From assembly GCF_042466665.1 (NCBI RefSeq), contig NZ_CP162102.1:8765473-8829472 (forward strand): DNA of 64,000 bases, written 5' to 3'. The notes under the pieces were generated by a model. The model was not told the origin of the DNA, did not search any database, and saw only the letters and a program-made list of their open reading frames with translations. This DNA comes from Peterkaempfera podocarpi (lineage in GTDB: Bacteria; Actinomycetota; Actinomycetes; Streptomycetales; Streptomycetaceae). Made by a program: the position numbers and the translations under genes. Shown here piece after piece: positions 36,322 to 45,362 of this stretch. The number at the start of each line of letters is the position of its first letter. Position 1 is the stretch's first letter.

Positions 36322-36896
36322 ATGGGGGCCGTGGGCCTGTTGGATCCGATCAATCCGCTCGGCGAGAGCGGCATCGACGTCCTGGTATGCAAAGACCTCT
36401 GTTCCCGGCGCCCGGACCCCGGCACGCTGCGCACCGAAGGCCGTCCGCCCTGCACCGTGGTCCTGGACCGCGAGGACGACGTGCGGTTCACCCGCACCGC
36501 CCTTGCCGCGCACAGTCCGGCGGGCGGCAGGATCGTGGTCCACCCCACCGTGGCCTCGGGTGACGGGCTGCTGTGGCATGACATCCTCCAGGCGCTGGGC
36601 ACACGACACGCCGCCCGCGCGTCCCGGGAAGAGGAGGAGCGTGCCGCCCGCACTGCCCTCAAGGCTGCGGACCCCTGCCAGGTGACGGTTCTGCGCGCCC
36701 ACCGGATCGGGCGCGGTCTGTGGGCAGACCTGGTGCACCTGCACCGCACCACCGTGCGGATCTGGTTCTCGTGCACCACGCCGACCTGCCGGACGCCATT
36801 GCGCATCTGCTGCGTCACTGCGATCACCGGCTCGTCGAGACCTTCGCCGGGATGGCGCAGCTGCACCCGCCCGCAGCCGTGTTCCCCTATACATGA
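36322..36896 (+). pseudogene. Third transposition-module protein (copy 2), frameshifted
   Basis: The first 145 codons include CTVVLDREDDVRFTRTALAA, HSPAGGRIVVHPTVASGDGL and LWHDILQALGTRH. They match the N-terminus of the protein at 54050-55075 (VTIVVDERDDLFSTQAALQA, AHDVLYALGKR). After VHLHRTT near 36753 the frame shifts by one base. The ending then reads ADLVLVHHADLPDAIAHLLR, HCDHRLVETFAGMAQLHPPA and AVFPYT. The conserved order after an AAA ATPase shows this unknown protein belongs to the transposition module. The 3' end is duplicated at 37830-37960. Confidence 0.7.
36756..36886 (+). repeat. 131-bp direct repeat, copy A
   Basis: This segment, from GCGGATCTGG to GTGTTCC, recurs at 37830-37960 at roughly 85% identity by eye, with no gaps seen. 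It encodes the C-terminal end of the third transposition-module protein. The two copies flank the hypothetical gene at 37057-37749. Confidence 0.85.
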
Positions 36897-37056
36897 CCGG
36901 GGCGAGCGGCACCGGCTCCATGGGCACCACCGCCCGCCGCCAGGATGGAGCGGGTAGCGACGTCGACGGCGATGTTGTGGCAGCGGTTCCGTGCTGACCA
37001 TTGACCGCGCTGGGGGCTGCTGAGGGAGTGTCGGTGGTTGCCGGTTGGATGTGCCC

Positions 37057-37749
37057 ATGAGTGTCTATGAAGTGATCGGCAAACTGCCCGACGTCCGGAC
37101 CGTTCGTGACCGCTCGCGTGCTATGGCGATGCTGGATGCGATCTTGTGCCCGGAGTGGGGTTATCGGCACCACTCCTTCGATCGGTCCTGGTCGCAGACC
37201 CAGGAGCTGGCCTCGATGAGGGATGGCTCGGGGAACGACTACTCGATCGTCTTCTCGGCCGCCGGGGCCTATGCGCGTGCCTTCGACCACGAGTCGCCGA
37301 TGACCCCGTGGCGGTCCGAGCCGCTTGAGACCTGGCCTGGGCTCTTCGACACCGTCCCGGATGCCTTCCGCGCCCTCGTCCTCGAGCCCGCCTTCTGCGA
37401 GTCGGAAGGGACGCCCCGGGCGACCGTGTGCTTCTGGAGGCAAGCCGCTGACGCCGACTGGAACACCGGGAACGTGGACCTCCCCTCCGACATTGGGGAC
37501 GCTGACGGCGCGGAGTGGCTGTTCGATGTCCTCGTCGCGGGCACTGCCGACGCCTACCGGAAGTTCGCCGAGGAGTACTACGAAGTGACGCTCGACGTGG
37601 CCGCAGTCCAGCGTGTCTATGACCTCGAGCTGCTGTCCGCGGAGATCGTCTCGGCGTTGAACCCCGAGATCGAACTGGCCGATCTGACGGAGGACATCGC
37701 TCAGATCGGATACCCGGCCCTGAACGGTGAGCCAGTCGGCGAAGCATGA
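37057..37749 (+). CDS. Hypothetical protein lying between direct repeats
   Basis: A 230-residue acidic cytoplasmic protein: YEVIGKLPDVRTVRDRSRAM, CPEWGYRHHSFDRSWSQTQE, GSGNDYSIVFSAAGAYARAF and DHESPMTPW. It ends in helical segments (AAVQRVYDLELLSAEIVSAL). It resembles uncharacterised Streptomyces proteins that are often annotated without a domain, and could be an immunity-type protein; I am not certain. The ATG at 37057 was chosen; a TTG four codons upstream is in frame. It sits between two copies of a 131-bp repeat, so it may be a passenger inserted by recombination. Confidence 0.75.
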   Translation: MSVYEVIGKLPDVRTVRDRSRAMAMLDAILCPEWGYRHHSFDRSWSQTQELASMRDGSGNDYSIVFSAAGAYARAFDHESPMTPWRSEPLETWPGLFDTVPDAFRALVLEPAFCESEGTPRATVCFWRQAADADWNTGNVDLPSDIGDADGAEWLFDVLVAGTADAYRKFAEEYYEVTLDVAAVQRVYDLELLSAEIVSALNPEIELADLTEDIAQIGYPALNGEPVGEA

Positions 37750-37829
37750 GGCTCGGGGCCGCAAGGTCAGGAACTGCGCGGCCTGCGGTGCCCGGCTGCC
37801 GGAGCGCGTCGACGTGATGCCGGCGACGA

Positions 37830-37960
37830 GCGGATCTGGTGCTCATACACCACGCCGAACTGCGGGACGGTATTGCGCATCTTCTGCGTCACTGTGATCA
37901 CCGGCTCGTCGAAACCTTCGCCGAGATGGCGGAGTTGCACCCGCCCGCAGCAGTGTTCCC
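37830..37960 (+). repeat. 131-bp direct repeat, copy B
   Basis: It encodes IHHAELRDGIAHLLRHCDHR and LVETFAEMAELHPPAAVFPG in the same frame relation as copy A at 36756-36886. There is no complete gene around it. It shows that the 3' end of the module protein was duplicated, or brought in again from a related element. Confidence 0.85.
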
Positions 37961-38111
37961 AGGACCGGGACGAGGGGCAGGGACGTTCGCCCTTCCCGGC
38001 CCATGGCGCTGGCCGGTGTCTTCGAGAGGGCCCCTGCTGCCGGTTGGCGGGAAGGGTCGGGTGGAGGGGCCGTGTGGTCTGCAGCAGTGGGACGTGTGGC
38101 AACGAAACAAT

Positions 38112-38131
38112 GAACCAACGTGATGTTGTTC
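38112..38131. promoter_or_regulatory. Dyad upstream of the tap operon
   Basis: GAACCAAC and GTTGTTC form an inverted repeat around a five-base centre. Just downstream, TAGAGT ends about seven bases before the ATG at 38158 and could be a -10 box, which would give a nearly leaderless transcript. Control of the tap operon by the small first-gene product is a guess. Confidence 0.4.
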
Positions 38132-38157
38132 TGTTGTTTTCGGGGTAGAGTTGCGGT

Positions 38158-38544
38158 ATGGCATCTGACGGTCAGGACACCTCCCGCAGGAGACTCTCCG
38201 CCCTGGCGGAGGATCCCACCGCCGGCTGGGCTCCGGCTCGCCGCCTGGAGCAGGACGCGGCGCTGCTGGGGCGCCTGCTTGCGGCCGCCGCCAACCGTCA
38301 GCAAAGCGCCGGGCAGCATCCCGACGTGGCAGCCGACGATGTGGGCGCCGGCCTGGGTCTGTTCGAGGACATGCGTGTGACGTTGGACCGGCTGGAGACC
38401 CAGGTGGTCATCGAGGCCCGCCGCCGCGGCATGGACTGGCGGCAGATCGCTCAGCACCAGGGCCTGAACTCCTCCCAGGCCGCCTCGCAGCGCTACCAGC
38501 GGCTGACAACCCGCCTCGAAGAAATCCGTCAAGGCGTCCGGTAA
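38158..38544 (+). CDS. Small putative DNA-binding protein, first gene of the tap operon
   Basis: A 128-residue protein with an Ala-rich helical N-terminal half. The C-terminal segment, IEARRRGMDWRQIAQHQGLN, continues SSQAASQRYQRLTTRLEEIR and looks like a helix-turn-helix of the sigma-region-4/MarR-like kind. It ends 16 bases before tap, so the two are probably co-transcribed. The ATG at 38158 lies almost at the presumed transcription start. I know no named family. A regulatory role for tap-tpg is inferred from position and the upstream dyad. Confidence 0.65.
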   Translation: MASDGQDTSRRRLSALAEDPTAGWAPARRLEQDAALLGRLLAAAANRQQSAGQHPDVAADDVGAGLGLFEDMRVTLDRLETQVVIEARRRGMDWRQIAQHQGLNSSQAASQRYQRLTTRLEEIRQGVR

Positions 38545-38560
38545 GGGAGCGGAACAGGAG

Positions 38561-40876
38561 ATGACGGACCAACCGCAGGAGTTGTTCACCGCCGTCGACG
38601 CGCTGCTCGCCGCTGTCGATGACGGCACCGTGCTGCCCTCTTTGGACGAACGGGTCAGGCTGCGGGAGGCGGCCGGGCTGACCCAGGCCGCCGTCGCCCA
38701 GGCCCTCGGTGTACGCGTGCCGAGCATTCACGCGTGGGAGGCAGGCCGCGCCGAGCCCAAGGACGAGCGCCTGGAGGCCTACCGCAGACTGCTTGAGGGC
38801 CTCGCCCGGCGCTATCCAGCCCCCGCCCCCGCCCCCAACGGCGAGACCGTACTCGTCCAGGAGGCGGCGGCGCCGCACACGCCCACCGGCCCGCCCGCCC
38901 CGGCCCCACCCAGCCGGACTCCATCCCTGGACCCGGCATCCGACGCCGCGGCCAGGCCCACGCAGAAGCCCACCCAGCTGCGCCCCGCCGCGACCGGTGG
39001 AGCGCCCGCTGCTCCGACGACGAGTGCGGCGCGTACGGTCGGTGCCGCCTCGGCGGCCGTGCCGCGTGCGGCGCGCACCTCCCAGCCGTCGTCGCGGCGC
39101 CCGGCGGCGAAGGTGGCCCCGGCCTCCACCCCTGGCGCGGGTGCGGATCCGCGGTTCGACAATGGCCCGCTTGGGGTCGTCGACGTCGACGCGGAGGGTC
39201 AGGTGGTGGCGTACTGCGTCGGTGGCCTGGTCCTGGACGTACCTGCCAGATCCCTTCCGGCGTTGGTGGAGTGGACGCTTACGGAGGCGAGGCTGGGGGC
39301 GCCGAGACTGTCCGGGCCGGGTAAGGACGCCGACCCGCTGCTGGTGCTCACCGCGGCGGCGTTGGAGCGCTACGGCCTGCCGGTCACCCTCACCGGGGAA
39401 GAGCGCGTGGCTGGGCGTCTGCCGGAGGGCCACAAGGCCGTCAAGCAGCTGGCGCGCGCGGAGTGGAAGCTCACCAAGCGCGGGTTCGGGCCGTGGGCGC
39501 GGATCTACCGCCCCGCGACCGGCTCGGAGCGTGCCTGCGTCCAGCTGTGCATCCCCTCCTGGCACGCGCTGGATGCCCGCCACTGGGGCGACGCCGGGCA
39601 GCTTCCGGCGCCGGACATGGCCTGGCTCCTCGGCCTCTACGCCTCCCGGGTGATGACGCCCCGTGGGTCGACCGCGGTGACCGGCCTGGAGCTGATGACC
39701 GCCCTGCACCCGCCGACCCGCGCGTCCGAGCCGGACGCCGACGGCCACAGGCACTCCGCGCACAACCCCGGCTCGCTGGGCAACGAACCGGTGGACTGCG
39801 CGCCCTGCGAGGCCCCCGACGGGCACCCGCTCCTCGCCGACCTGCCCCGCTTCCACGTCCGCGGCCCCGCAGAGAAGCTGTTCGAGGAGGCCTACGACTG
39901 GGCACGCCCGCTCACCGACGCCGAATGCCTGCGCCGCAACCTGGTCGGCATCGACGTCAACATGGCCTTCGCCGCCGGCGCCAACGGCCTGACCGTAGGC
40001 CTCGGCGCCCCCACCCACCTGAAGGCGCCGGCCTTTGACGCGAAGCTGCCCGGCTCCTGGCTGGTCGACCTCTCCCACGTCGACCTGTCCCAGGTCAAGC
40101 TCGGCAAGGACTGGGTGAACCTGGACGCTGCCATGCTGCCCAGCCCCTTCACCCCCACAGGCGAGCGCCCCCAGGGCCCCGCCTGGTACGCGACACCCAC
40201 CGTGGCCTACGCGGTCGAGCTCGGCTACCCGGTACGCCCCATCGAGGCCTGGGTGCGGTACGAGAACGGCCGCTACCTGGACGCCTGGTACACCCGGCTC
40301 CGCGACGCCTACCTCGCCACGATGGCCGACCTCGGCGTCGGCGTAGACCTGGCCCCGCAGGAGTTCCTGGCAGCGATGGACGGCTACCGCCTGCGCGACC
40401 CTCACCTGGCGACCGTCGTCTCGGCGATCAAGGCCACCGTCAAGGGCGGCCTCGGCAAGCTCCGCGAACGCCCGCGCGGGGAGGGCTGGAAGCCCGGTCA
40501 GCCGTGGCGGGCCCTGTCCCGGCCCACCTGGCGCCCCGACATCCGCGCCGCGGTCATCTCCCGCACCCGGATCAACCTGCACCGCAAGATCGTCAAGCAC
40601 GCGGCACACACCGGACAGTACCCGGTCGCGATCCTCTCCGACTGCGCCGTGTACGCCGCCGACGGCCCCTCCCCCCTGGACGTCCTGCCCTACCCCGGCG
40701 GCCAGCCGCTGCCCGGCGGCTTCAAGCTCGGCATCAACCCGGGCCTGGTCAAGCACGAGGGCACCCAGAGCGTCCTGTGGGGCGAAGAGGTCCGCGACCA
40801 CTTCAACGCCCCCGAACTCAACCTCGCCCGCTACATCAAGGACGGGCAGGTCACCACCACGGACAACGGGGAGTAG
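38561..40876 (+). CDS. tap: Telomere-associated protein Tap
   Basis: A 771-residue protein with the Tap layout. The N-terminal HTH (VRLREAAGLTQAAVAQALGV, then RVPSIHAWEAGRAEPKDERL) is followed by a Pro/Ala-rich linker (about residues 88-195). The large conserved part includes FDNGPLGVVDVDAEGQVVAY, RIYRPATGSERACVQLCIPS, RNLVGIDVNMAFAAGANGLT and IVKHAAHTGQYPVAILSDCA. Tap binds the single-stranded telomere overhang of linear Streptomyces replicons and recruits Tpg to prime end patching. Family length is about 700-750, so it is complete. The next gene, five codon-widths or less away, is Tpg, the invariant partner. AGGAG lies directly before the ATG, with GGGAG further up. Confidence 0.92.
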   Translation: MTDQPQELFTAVDALLAAVDDGTVLPSLDERVRLREAAGLTQAAVAQALGVRVPSIHAWEAGRAEPKDERLEAYRRLLEGLARRYPAPAPAPNGETVLVQEAAAPHTPTGPPAPAPPSRTPSLDPASDAAARPTQKPTQLRPAATGGAPAAPTTSAARTVGAASAAVPRAARTSQPSSRRPAAKVAPASTPGAGADPRFDNGPLGVVDVDAEGQVVAYCVGGLVLDVPARSLPALVEWTLTEARLGAPRLSGPGKDADPLLVLTAAALERYGLPVTLTGEERVAGRLPEGHKAVKQLARAEWKLTKRGFGPWARIYRPATGSERACVQLCIPSWHALDARHWGDAGQLPAPDMAWLLGLYASRVMTPRGSTAVTGLELMTALHPPTRASEPDADGHRHSAHNPGSLGNEPVDCAPCEAPDGHPLLADLPRFHVRGPAEKLFEEAYDWARPLTDAECLRRNLVGIDVNMAFAAGANGLTVGLGAPTHLKAPAFDAKLPGSWLVDLSHVDLSQVKLGKDWVNLDAAMLPSPFTPTGERPQGPAWYATPTVAYAVELGYPVRPIEAWVRYENGRYLDAWYTRLRDAYLATMADLGVGVDLAPQEFLAAMDGYRLRDPHLATVVSAIKATVKGGLGKLRERPRGEGWKPGQPWRALSRPTWRPDIRAAVISRTRINLHRKIVKHAAHTGQYPVAILSDCAVYAADGPSPLDVLPYPGGQPLPGGFKLGINPGLVKHEGTQSVLWGEEVRDHFNAPELNLARYIKDGQVTTTDNGE

Positions 40877-40879
40877 CCG

Positions 40880-41437
40880 GTGAGCATGGTCGGAGCCAGC
40901 CTCGATGAGGCCGTGCAGCGCTCCTTCACCCGCCGCGTCCCCAAGTCGGCCGGCGCGCAGATGCGCTACCTGGTCAAGCAGCTCAAGGGCACCAAGGCGG
41001 TTGCCGACCTGCTGGCGATGTCCCAGCGGCAAGTCGAGCGCTACGTGGCCGGAAAGGCCAGGACACCCCGCCCGGCCCTCGCCACCCGCCTGCAAACCGA
41101 GGTCAAGGCACGCTGGCAGCCGCAGATCCGCGCTCAGGCCCGCCACAAAGCGGCGACGACCGGCGGCATCGTCATCGACGTCCGCGCCCGCCTGGGCTAC
41201 ACCGCACCGATCGGCTCGACCGACGACGCCCGCCTACGGCACCTGACCGTCGCCCTGCCACCCCAGTACGCTGCCCGCCTCTTCGATGCCCACCAGCAGG
41301 GCGCCACCGACCAGCGCCTCCAGGAGATCACCGCCGAAGCACTCAGGGACGTCTACTTCCAGGACAGCGGCCGCCGCGCCGGAAGCCTGGAAGAAGTCCA
41401 CATGCTCGACGTCGAACACCTCGAATTCGACCTGTAG
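40880..41437 (+). CDS. tpg: Telomere terminal protein Tpg
   Basis: A 185-residue terminal protein. Conserved family features are visible: FTRRVPKSAGAQMRYLVKQL and KGTKAVADLLAMSQRQVERY (HTH-like), then KARTPRPALATRLQTEVKAR, ATTGGIVIDVRARLGYTAPI and a C-terminal EALRDVYFQDSGRRA. Tpg becomes covalently attached to the 5' ends of linear chromosomes and plasmids and primes synthesis of the lagging-strand end. The GTG at 40880 gives the V-S-M-V-G opening that matches the family's M-S-x-x-G; it starts three bases after the tap stop. The two genes are one operon. Confidence 0.93.
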   Translation: MSMVGASLDEAVQRSFTRRVPKSAGAQMRYLVKQLKGTKAVADLLAMSQRQVERYVAGKARTPRPALATRLQTEVKARWQPQIRAQARHKAATTGGIVIDVRARLGYTAPIGSTDDARLRHLTVALPPQYAARLFDAHQQGATDQRLQEITAEALRDVYFQDSGRRAGSLEEVHMLDVEHLEFDL

Positions 41438-41555
41438 ACGCACCCCGAACCCCAGCCCACGCCCCGGACTGCAGCCGGGCACCGAGCGCTTCAGCCGGCC
41501 GGTGAGCGGCTGAGTCGACCAGTTGAGCACGTGACACGTGAAGAGAGGACGACGT

Positions 41556-42107
41556 GTGAAGACGCTCGTGCAAGACGCCGTCGTGGAGCAACTTCAGACC
41601 GCAGGAGAGGAAGTGGTTCGTCTGTACGCCGCTGCCTGCGTGGAGCGGATGGCTCCCCTGTTCATCGGCCTGCAGGCGGGCGAGGCGGGACGGGAAGCCG
41701 ACCTGGACTTCTACGTGCAGTCGGTCGGCGCCCTCCGGAACGTCGACCGCCCGCTTCCCGACGCCGCCGACCGCACACGCCGACTGGAGCAGTTCCCCGA
41801 GTTCCAGCAGACCGAGACCGGGATCACCAGCATCATCGGCACCTACACGTTCTTCGCCGGCCTCACCCTGCGCTACGCCTTGCTGGCCAACGGCTCCGGG
41901 AACGTCGATCACGCGGTGTCGTGCGGCCACACTGCGCTGACCGCGATGGGCATGCTGGATCAGAACGTGACGGGCACCGCCTTCCTCTCCGAGGAACAGC
42001 GACTGCAGTCGCTCTCGGCTTCCGGCACCGCCGCAGGGCTGTGGGACGCAAGCGTGACGGCCGGGCGCGAGCGGTTCCGTGCAGTGCTCAGCCGCACGAC
42101 GGGCTGA
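41556..42107 (+). CDS. Hypothetical protein
   Basis: A 183-residue soluble protein, largely helical: VQDAVVEQLQTAGEEVVRLY, AAACVERMAPLFIGLQAGEA, TGITSIIGTYTFFAGLTLRY and DASVTAGRERFRAVLSR. No enzymatic motif is visible and I do not recognise the family. The GTG at 41556 was chosen because GAGAGGAC lies a few bases upstream; a GTG six codons earlier is possible. It follows tpg by about 120 bases on the same strand and may or may not share its transcript. Confidence 0.65.
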   Translation: MKTLVQDAVVEQLQTAGEEVVRLYAAACVERMAPLFIGLQAGEAGREADLDFYVQSVGALRNVDRPLPDAADRTRRLEQFPEFQQTETGITSIIGTYTFFAGLTLRYALLANGSGNVDHAVSCGHTALTAMGMLDQNVTGTAFLSEEQRLQSLSASGTAAGLWDASVTAGRERFRAVLSRTTG

Positions 42108-42376
42108 CCCCGGCCCATCGATGTGACCCCCAGCCCGCCGAATGCTCACCGGCTTCCCTCACGGAGCAGTCAAGTTCCCCGGGGACTGTTAGAGCCGACC
42201 GGTATCGTGGCGGTCTGTCGGCCCCACCTTCCTTGGGAAATGAAGTTCAGGGTGCACATCCTGGAAGAATCGTCCGAACTCTCCCCCGCGCACGGGACTT
42301 CCTGCGCCGCACGGGTCGGCGTGAGGTTCCCACTCGGTTCGGTGCTCCGATAGAGCTCTGGCTTGTACGTGATCAC

Positions 42377-43027
42377 ATGGGCAGGCTGGTTCCGGCCCCC
42401 ATGGATCTCATCATCCGGTGCGAGGGCTTCGAGCAGAAGTACGGCGGGCTCCATTACGACGTGCGGCACAACCTGGTCGTGAACGGGGAGCGCTACGCGA
42501 GTTCCCGTCAGTGGGAGTACAACCACTTCGGCCTGAGTACGCGGGCTTGGCAGGACACCAGGGGAGGGGGTTGGTACTTCGAGTGGGCCGGTGAGCACGT
42601 GTCGAAGCCCTGCCGGGACCTGATCCACACCGACCAAAGCGTCGGCACTGACGTGGACGGCGGTCGCCCCTACCTTCGGCTGGCCCCGTCTGTCCCGCAC
42701 GTGATCGAGTCGCACGCGCTCACTGACACCGTCGCAACGTGGACGCCCTGGCCGATCGACACCCTGGCCACGATGGCTGCCGGACTGATCGACGGCCTCG
42801 CGGACGTGTCTGAAGCCTCCTGGGGCACGTCGCGCTGGCAGCTTTCGCAGACCGTCGCCGTCCTGGAAGTCGACGGCTGGGACAGCGACAACCCGCGCCG
42901 CCGGACACGCATCTGGTCCCGCGACGAGACCGGCCACCGGGACGTGCGGGTGGCGTTGGAGCACGCGCGTCAAGCCCTGGACCAGGGCGAGGCCGCGGCC
43001 GTGAGCCGTGATGACACGACTTCGTAG
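42377..43027 (+). CDS. Hypothetical protein
   Basis: A 216-residue protein with mixed composition: DLIIRCEGFEQKYGGLHYDV, RQWEYNHFGLSTRAWQDTRG, HVIESHALTDTVATWTPWPI and HRDVRVALEHARQALDQGEA. Several Trp and Tyr residues suggest a compact beta-rich fold. No motif allows a function. The frame is open far upstream, but the upstream part overlaps the preceding gene in another frame and is Arg-rich. The ATG at 42377 is the first plausible start, without a strong ribosome site. Confidence 0.55.
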   Translation: MGRLVPAPMDLIIRCEGFEQKYGGLHYDVRHNLVVNGERYASSRQWEYNHFGLSTRAWQDTRGGGWYFEWAGEHVSKPCRDLIHTDQSVGTDVDGGRPYLRLAPSVPHVIESHALTDTVATWTPWPIDTLATMAAGLIDGLADVSEASWGTSRWQLSQTVAVLEVDGWDSDNPRRRTRIWSRDETGHRDVRVALEHARQALDQGEAAAVSRDDTTS

Positions 43028-43280
43028 CGGCGCCGGCCCCGGATCAGTGCCCGCAGGCCGCGGGGGTCTGGTTGGGGAGGGCGACGTCCGGGATGCCGGA
43101 CTGAGCTGGTAGCAATGCGGGCATGGATGCTGATCACGCTCGCACTGGAGATCTCGACACCCTCCGGCTCGCATTCACCCCAAGCGGTCAGCGTCGGGGC
43201 TGGGATGATTGCCGGGTGACAGATGTTCGCGTGCCGCCATGCCGGGGGTCGGTGCGGCTGTACTGCCGAGGTGGTTGCTG

Positions 43281-43901
43281 ATGGCTTGGTGGTTCCGCCG
43301 GCGGTCGGAGGCGGACGAGGAGCTGGTGTCGGTTCGGCTGCCGGCCGACATGGCCGAGATGCCGCCCGATCAGGAGCTGGCCGAGCTCGCGGCTGCGGCC
43401 GAGCTGGGCGACGACGTGGCGATGGGGAACCTGGCGGCAGCCCTGCACCTGAAAGGTGACCGGTCCGGCGCGCTGCACTGGTGGGGCCAAGCGTGGGCAG
43501 CCGGGAACGTGGCTGCCGGCTACAACCTGGGAATGCTGCACGCGGTGGCCGGTGACGCGAACCGCGCGCAGGTGGTCTGGGAGCAGACCGCGGCGCTCGG
43601 TGATCCCGACGCCATGCTGGGACTCGTCAAGCAGGCCCTCGACCGTGGGGATGCGGCCGGTGTCGAACGCTGGGCGCCGGTGATCCTCGCACAGGACGAG
43701 GCGTTCCCGATCACCGCGCTGGGCGTGGCCTTCCGGGACCGCGGCAACCAGGAGCGGGCCGTGCACGCTTTCCTGCGAGCCGAGGAACTGGGCGACGGGT
43801 ACGCGATGGAGTACCGGGCGCGGATCCTGGCTGCCCAGGGGCAACACGAGGAGGCCGACGCACTCCGAGCACAGGCAGCGACGGCCCAGCGGATGCTCTG
43901 A
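43281..43901 (+). CDS. TPR/Sel1-like repeat protein
   Basis: A 206-residue protein of short helical repeats: ELAELAAAAELGDDVAMGNL, GALHWWGQAWAAGNVAAGYN, ANRAQVVWEQTAALGDPDAM and QERAVHAFLRAEELGDGYAM. The G-D-x-x-A-M periodicity is typical of Sel1-like repeats, which mediate protein contacts. The start WWFRRRSEADEELVS is not a signal peptide. GAGGTGG precedes the ATG at 43281 with good spacing, so the longer open frame was not used. The partner is unknown and no operon is obvious. Confidence 0.75.
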   Translation: MAWWFRRRSEADEELVSVRLPADMAEMPPDQELAELAAAAELGDDVAMGNLAAALHLKGDRSGALHWWGQAWAAGNVAAGYNLGMLHAVAGDANRAQVVWEQTAALGDPDAMLGLVKQALDRGDAAGVERWAPVILAQDEAFPITALGVAFRDRGNQERAVHAFLRAEELGDGYAMEYRARILAAQGQHEEADALRAQAATAQRML

Positions 43902-44172
43902 GGTGTATGAGCGCCTCGACCGGGCTTTCCGGCTGCCGTCTCATGTCCGCCTGGCCCTGCTGCGGCCGCCGGGGTGTGTGGGGAGCGCCGGCCTGCTCCC
44001 CGCGCCCGCGGGGATGGTCGCGGGACGATGTGCGGGGTCAGCGCCAGCTTTCCGTGCCCGGGGGATGGTGCTGGCGGTGCTTCGGCCGGGTGCGGGAGGA
44101 TGGCGGACGGCAGGAGTCGTCCACAGGTAGGCCTGTGGCTGGCGCGTCTACACCTGAGAGAAGGGTGAACGC

Positions 44173-44673
44173 GTGCGGCTGTTCGACGCCGAGCTGGCAC
44201 GTTATGACTGGTCAGCACTCGACTGCGCCTGCGACAAGACCGCAGTGCATCTCCCTGACGACCTCAGACACCTGGTCAGGGCGCGATCCCGCAAGGAGGC
44301 GGAGGAACCTCGCCTGGACTGTCACGTGCTGATCCAGTCCTTTCCGCAGGAGCCCGCGGTTCCCGTCACGTCCGTGCTCATGGCAGCGCTCACCGAGGAG
44401 ATGTCTCCCGGGGCCACGATCGCGTGCCTGGACCTTCTGGCGGGTCTTGTGTGGAGTGACGACGAAGACTCGGAAGCGGCATGCCAAGAGATCGCTAGGC
44501 AAGGACTCTGGAGCCTGTACCACCAGCTATGGACTGGCACTTCACCAGACATCCTCGGCTACGCGTACTACATCTTGCGAGTGATCGAGACCGACCAGAG
44601 TCGACTCTCGACCTACATCGAATCAGGACAGATCCGGGTGCCTCCCGACATCACCGGCAAGGTCTTCCCCTGA
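44173..44673 (+). CDS. Hypothetical protein, helical
   Basis: A 166-residue soluble protein from a GTG. It reads RLFDAELARYDWSALDCACD, VHLPDDLRHLVRARSRKEAE, VTSVLMAALTEEMSPGATIA and ILGYAYYILRVIETDQSRLS. The run of helices resembles HEAT-like immunity proteins seen beside bacterial toxins, but no toxin gene is adjacent. A GAGAGAAGGGTGAAC site lies upstream. No close family is recognised; function unknown. Confidence 0.65.
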   Translation: MRLFDAELARYDWSALDCACDKTAVHLPDDLRHLVRARSRKEAEEPRLDCHVLIQSFPQEPAVPVTSVLMAALTEEMSPGATIACLDLLAGLVWSDDEDSEAACQEIARQGLWSLYHQLWTGTSPDILGYAYYILRVIETDQSRLSTYIESGQIRVPPDITGKVFP

Positions 44674-44966
44674 CAGTCAGAGGCGCGTCCCGGCCATGGG
44701 GCCTGTGCCGTCCTTGGCGGCGACACCGTCGGCCAGGACCACGACCAGCCCCGGGCCTGACCCCGTGCGGCGCGGTGCCCGGCGGCCGGCCGGCCGGGCA
44801 CCGGACCATCCTGCTCGGCGGGGCCCGATACCTGGCCCCGCCAGTGCCTCCTGCCACGCTCTCTGCTGCCACCCGAGCGGCGTTGTCAGAGGCGGAACCA
44901 AGGACGCGGGCCGGTATGAGCCGGCAGCCGGCGGGTGGCGGCACGCTGGGCTACGGGTGTACCTGA

Positions 44967-45362
44967 CTACCAGCGGTCCGCCTCCGCGCGAGCCACTTCG
45001 GCGTCGTAGTGACTCGCGTCGAAATGGAGCTCCGGCGGGGGATCGGGCACGGGGGTGTGCGCCGCCCACGGAACCTCCCAGTCCGACCACCGCACGATCT
45101 CCCCGAACCGCTGCACCACCACGGTCAGGAAGCCGCAGCAGCCGCCAGTGCACTCCGGTTCCCCCAGGTCCAGGCGGCGCGCCTCGCTGGTCGCCCGGAG
45201 AGGGCTGAGGCGGCCGACCGGCAGGGCATCGGCCGCGTACGGTCCGCGGCCGCCTTCGCCGACGGCCTCTTCGACCACGTCCTCGCCGTTGACCCAGAAC
45301 CGCAACTGGGCAGCGAACCGGGGTTCCGGCGGCAACACCCTGATCTCCAAACGATCGAACAT
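44967..45362 (-). CDS. Hypothetical protein with a CxxxCC motif
   Basis: A 131-residue protein: FDRLEIRVLPPEPRFAAQLR, FWVNGEDVVEEAVGEGG, CTGGCCGFLTVVVQRFGEIV and RWSDWEVPWAAHTPVPDPPP. The cysteine cluster C-T-G-G-C-C and the acidic Trp-rich end recur in uncharacterised Streptomyces proteins of this size. The composition suggests a small beta-rich cytoplasmic protein. ATG at 45362. No motif allows a function; nothing suggests an operon with its neighbours. Confidence 0.65.
   Translation of the reverse strand: MFDRLEIRVLPPEPRFAAQLRFWVNGEDVVEEAVGEGGRGPYAADALPVGRLSPLRATSEARRLDLGEPECTGGCCGFLTVVVQRFGEIVRWSDWEVPWAAHTPVPDPPPELHFDASHYDAEVARAEADRW

Noticed and set aside
38408..41146. 912-codon minus-strand open frame
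   Set aside because: Entirely antisense to tap and tpg, Gly/Arg/Val-rich, with no recognisable domain.
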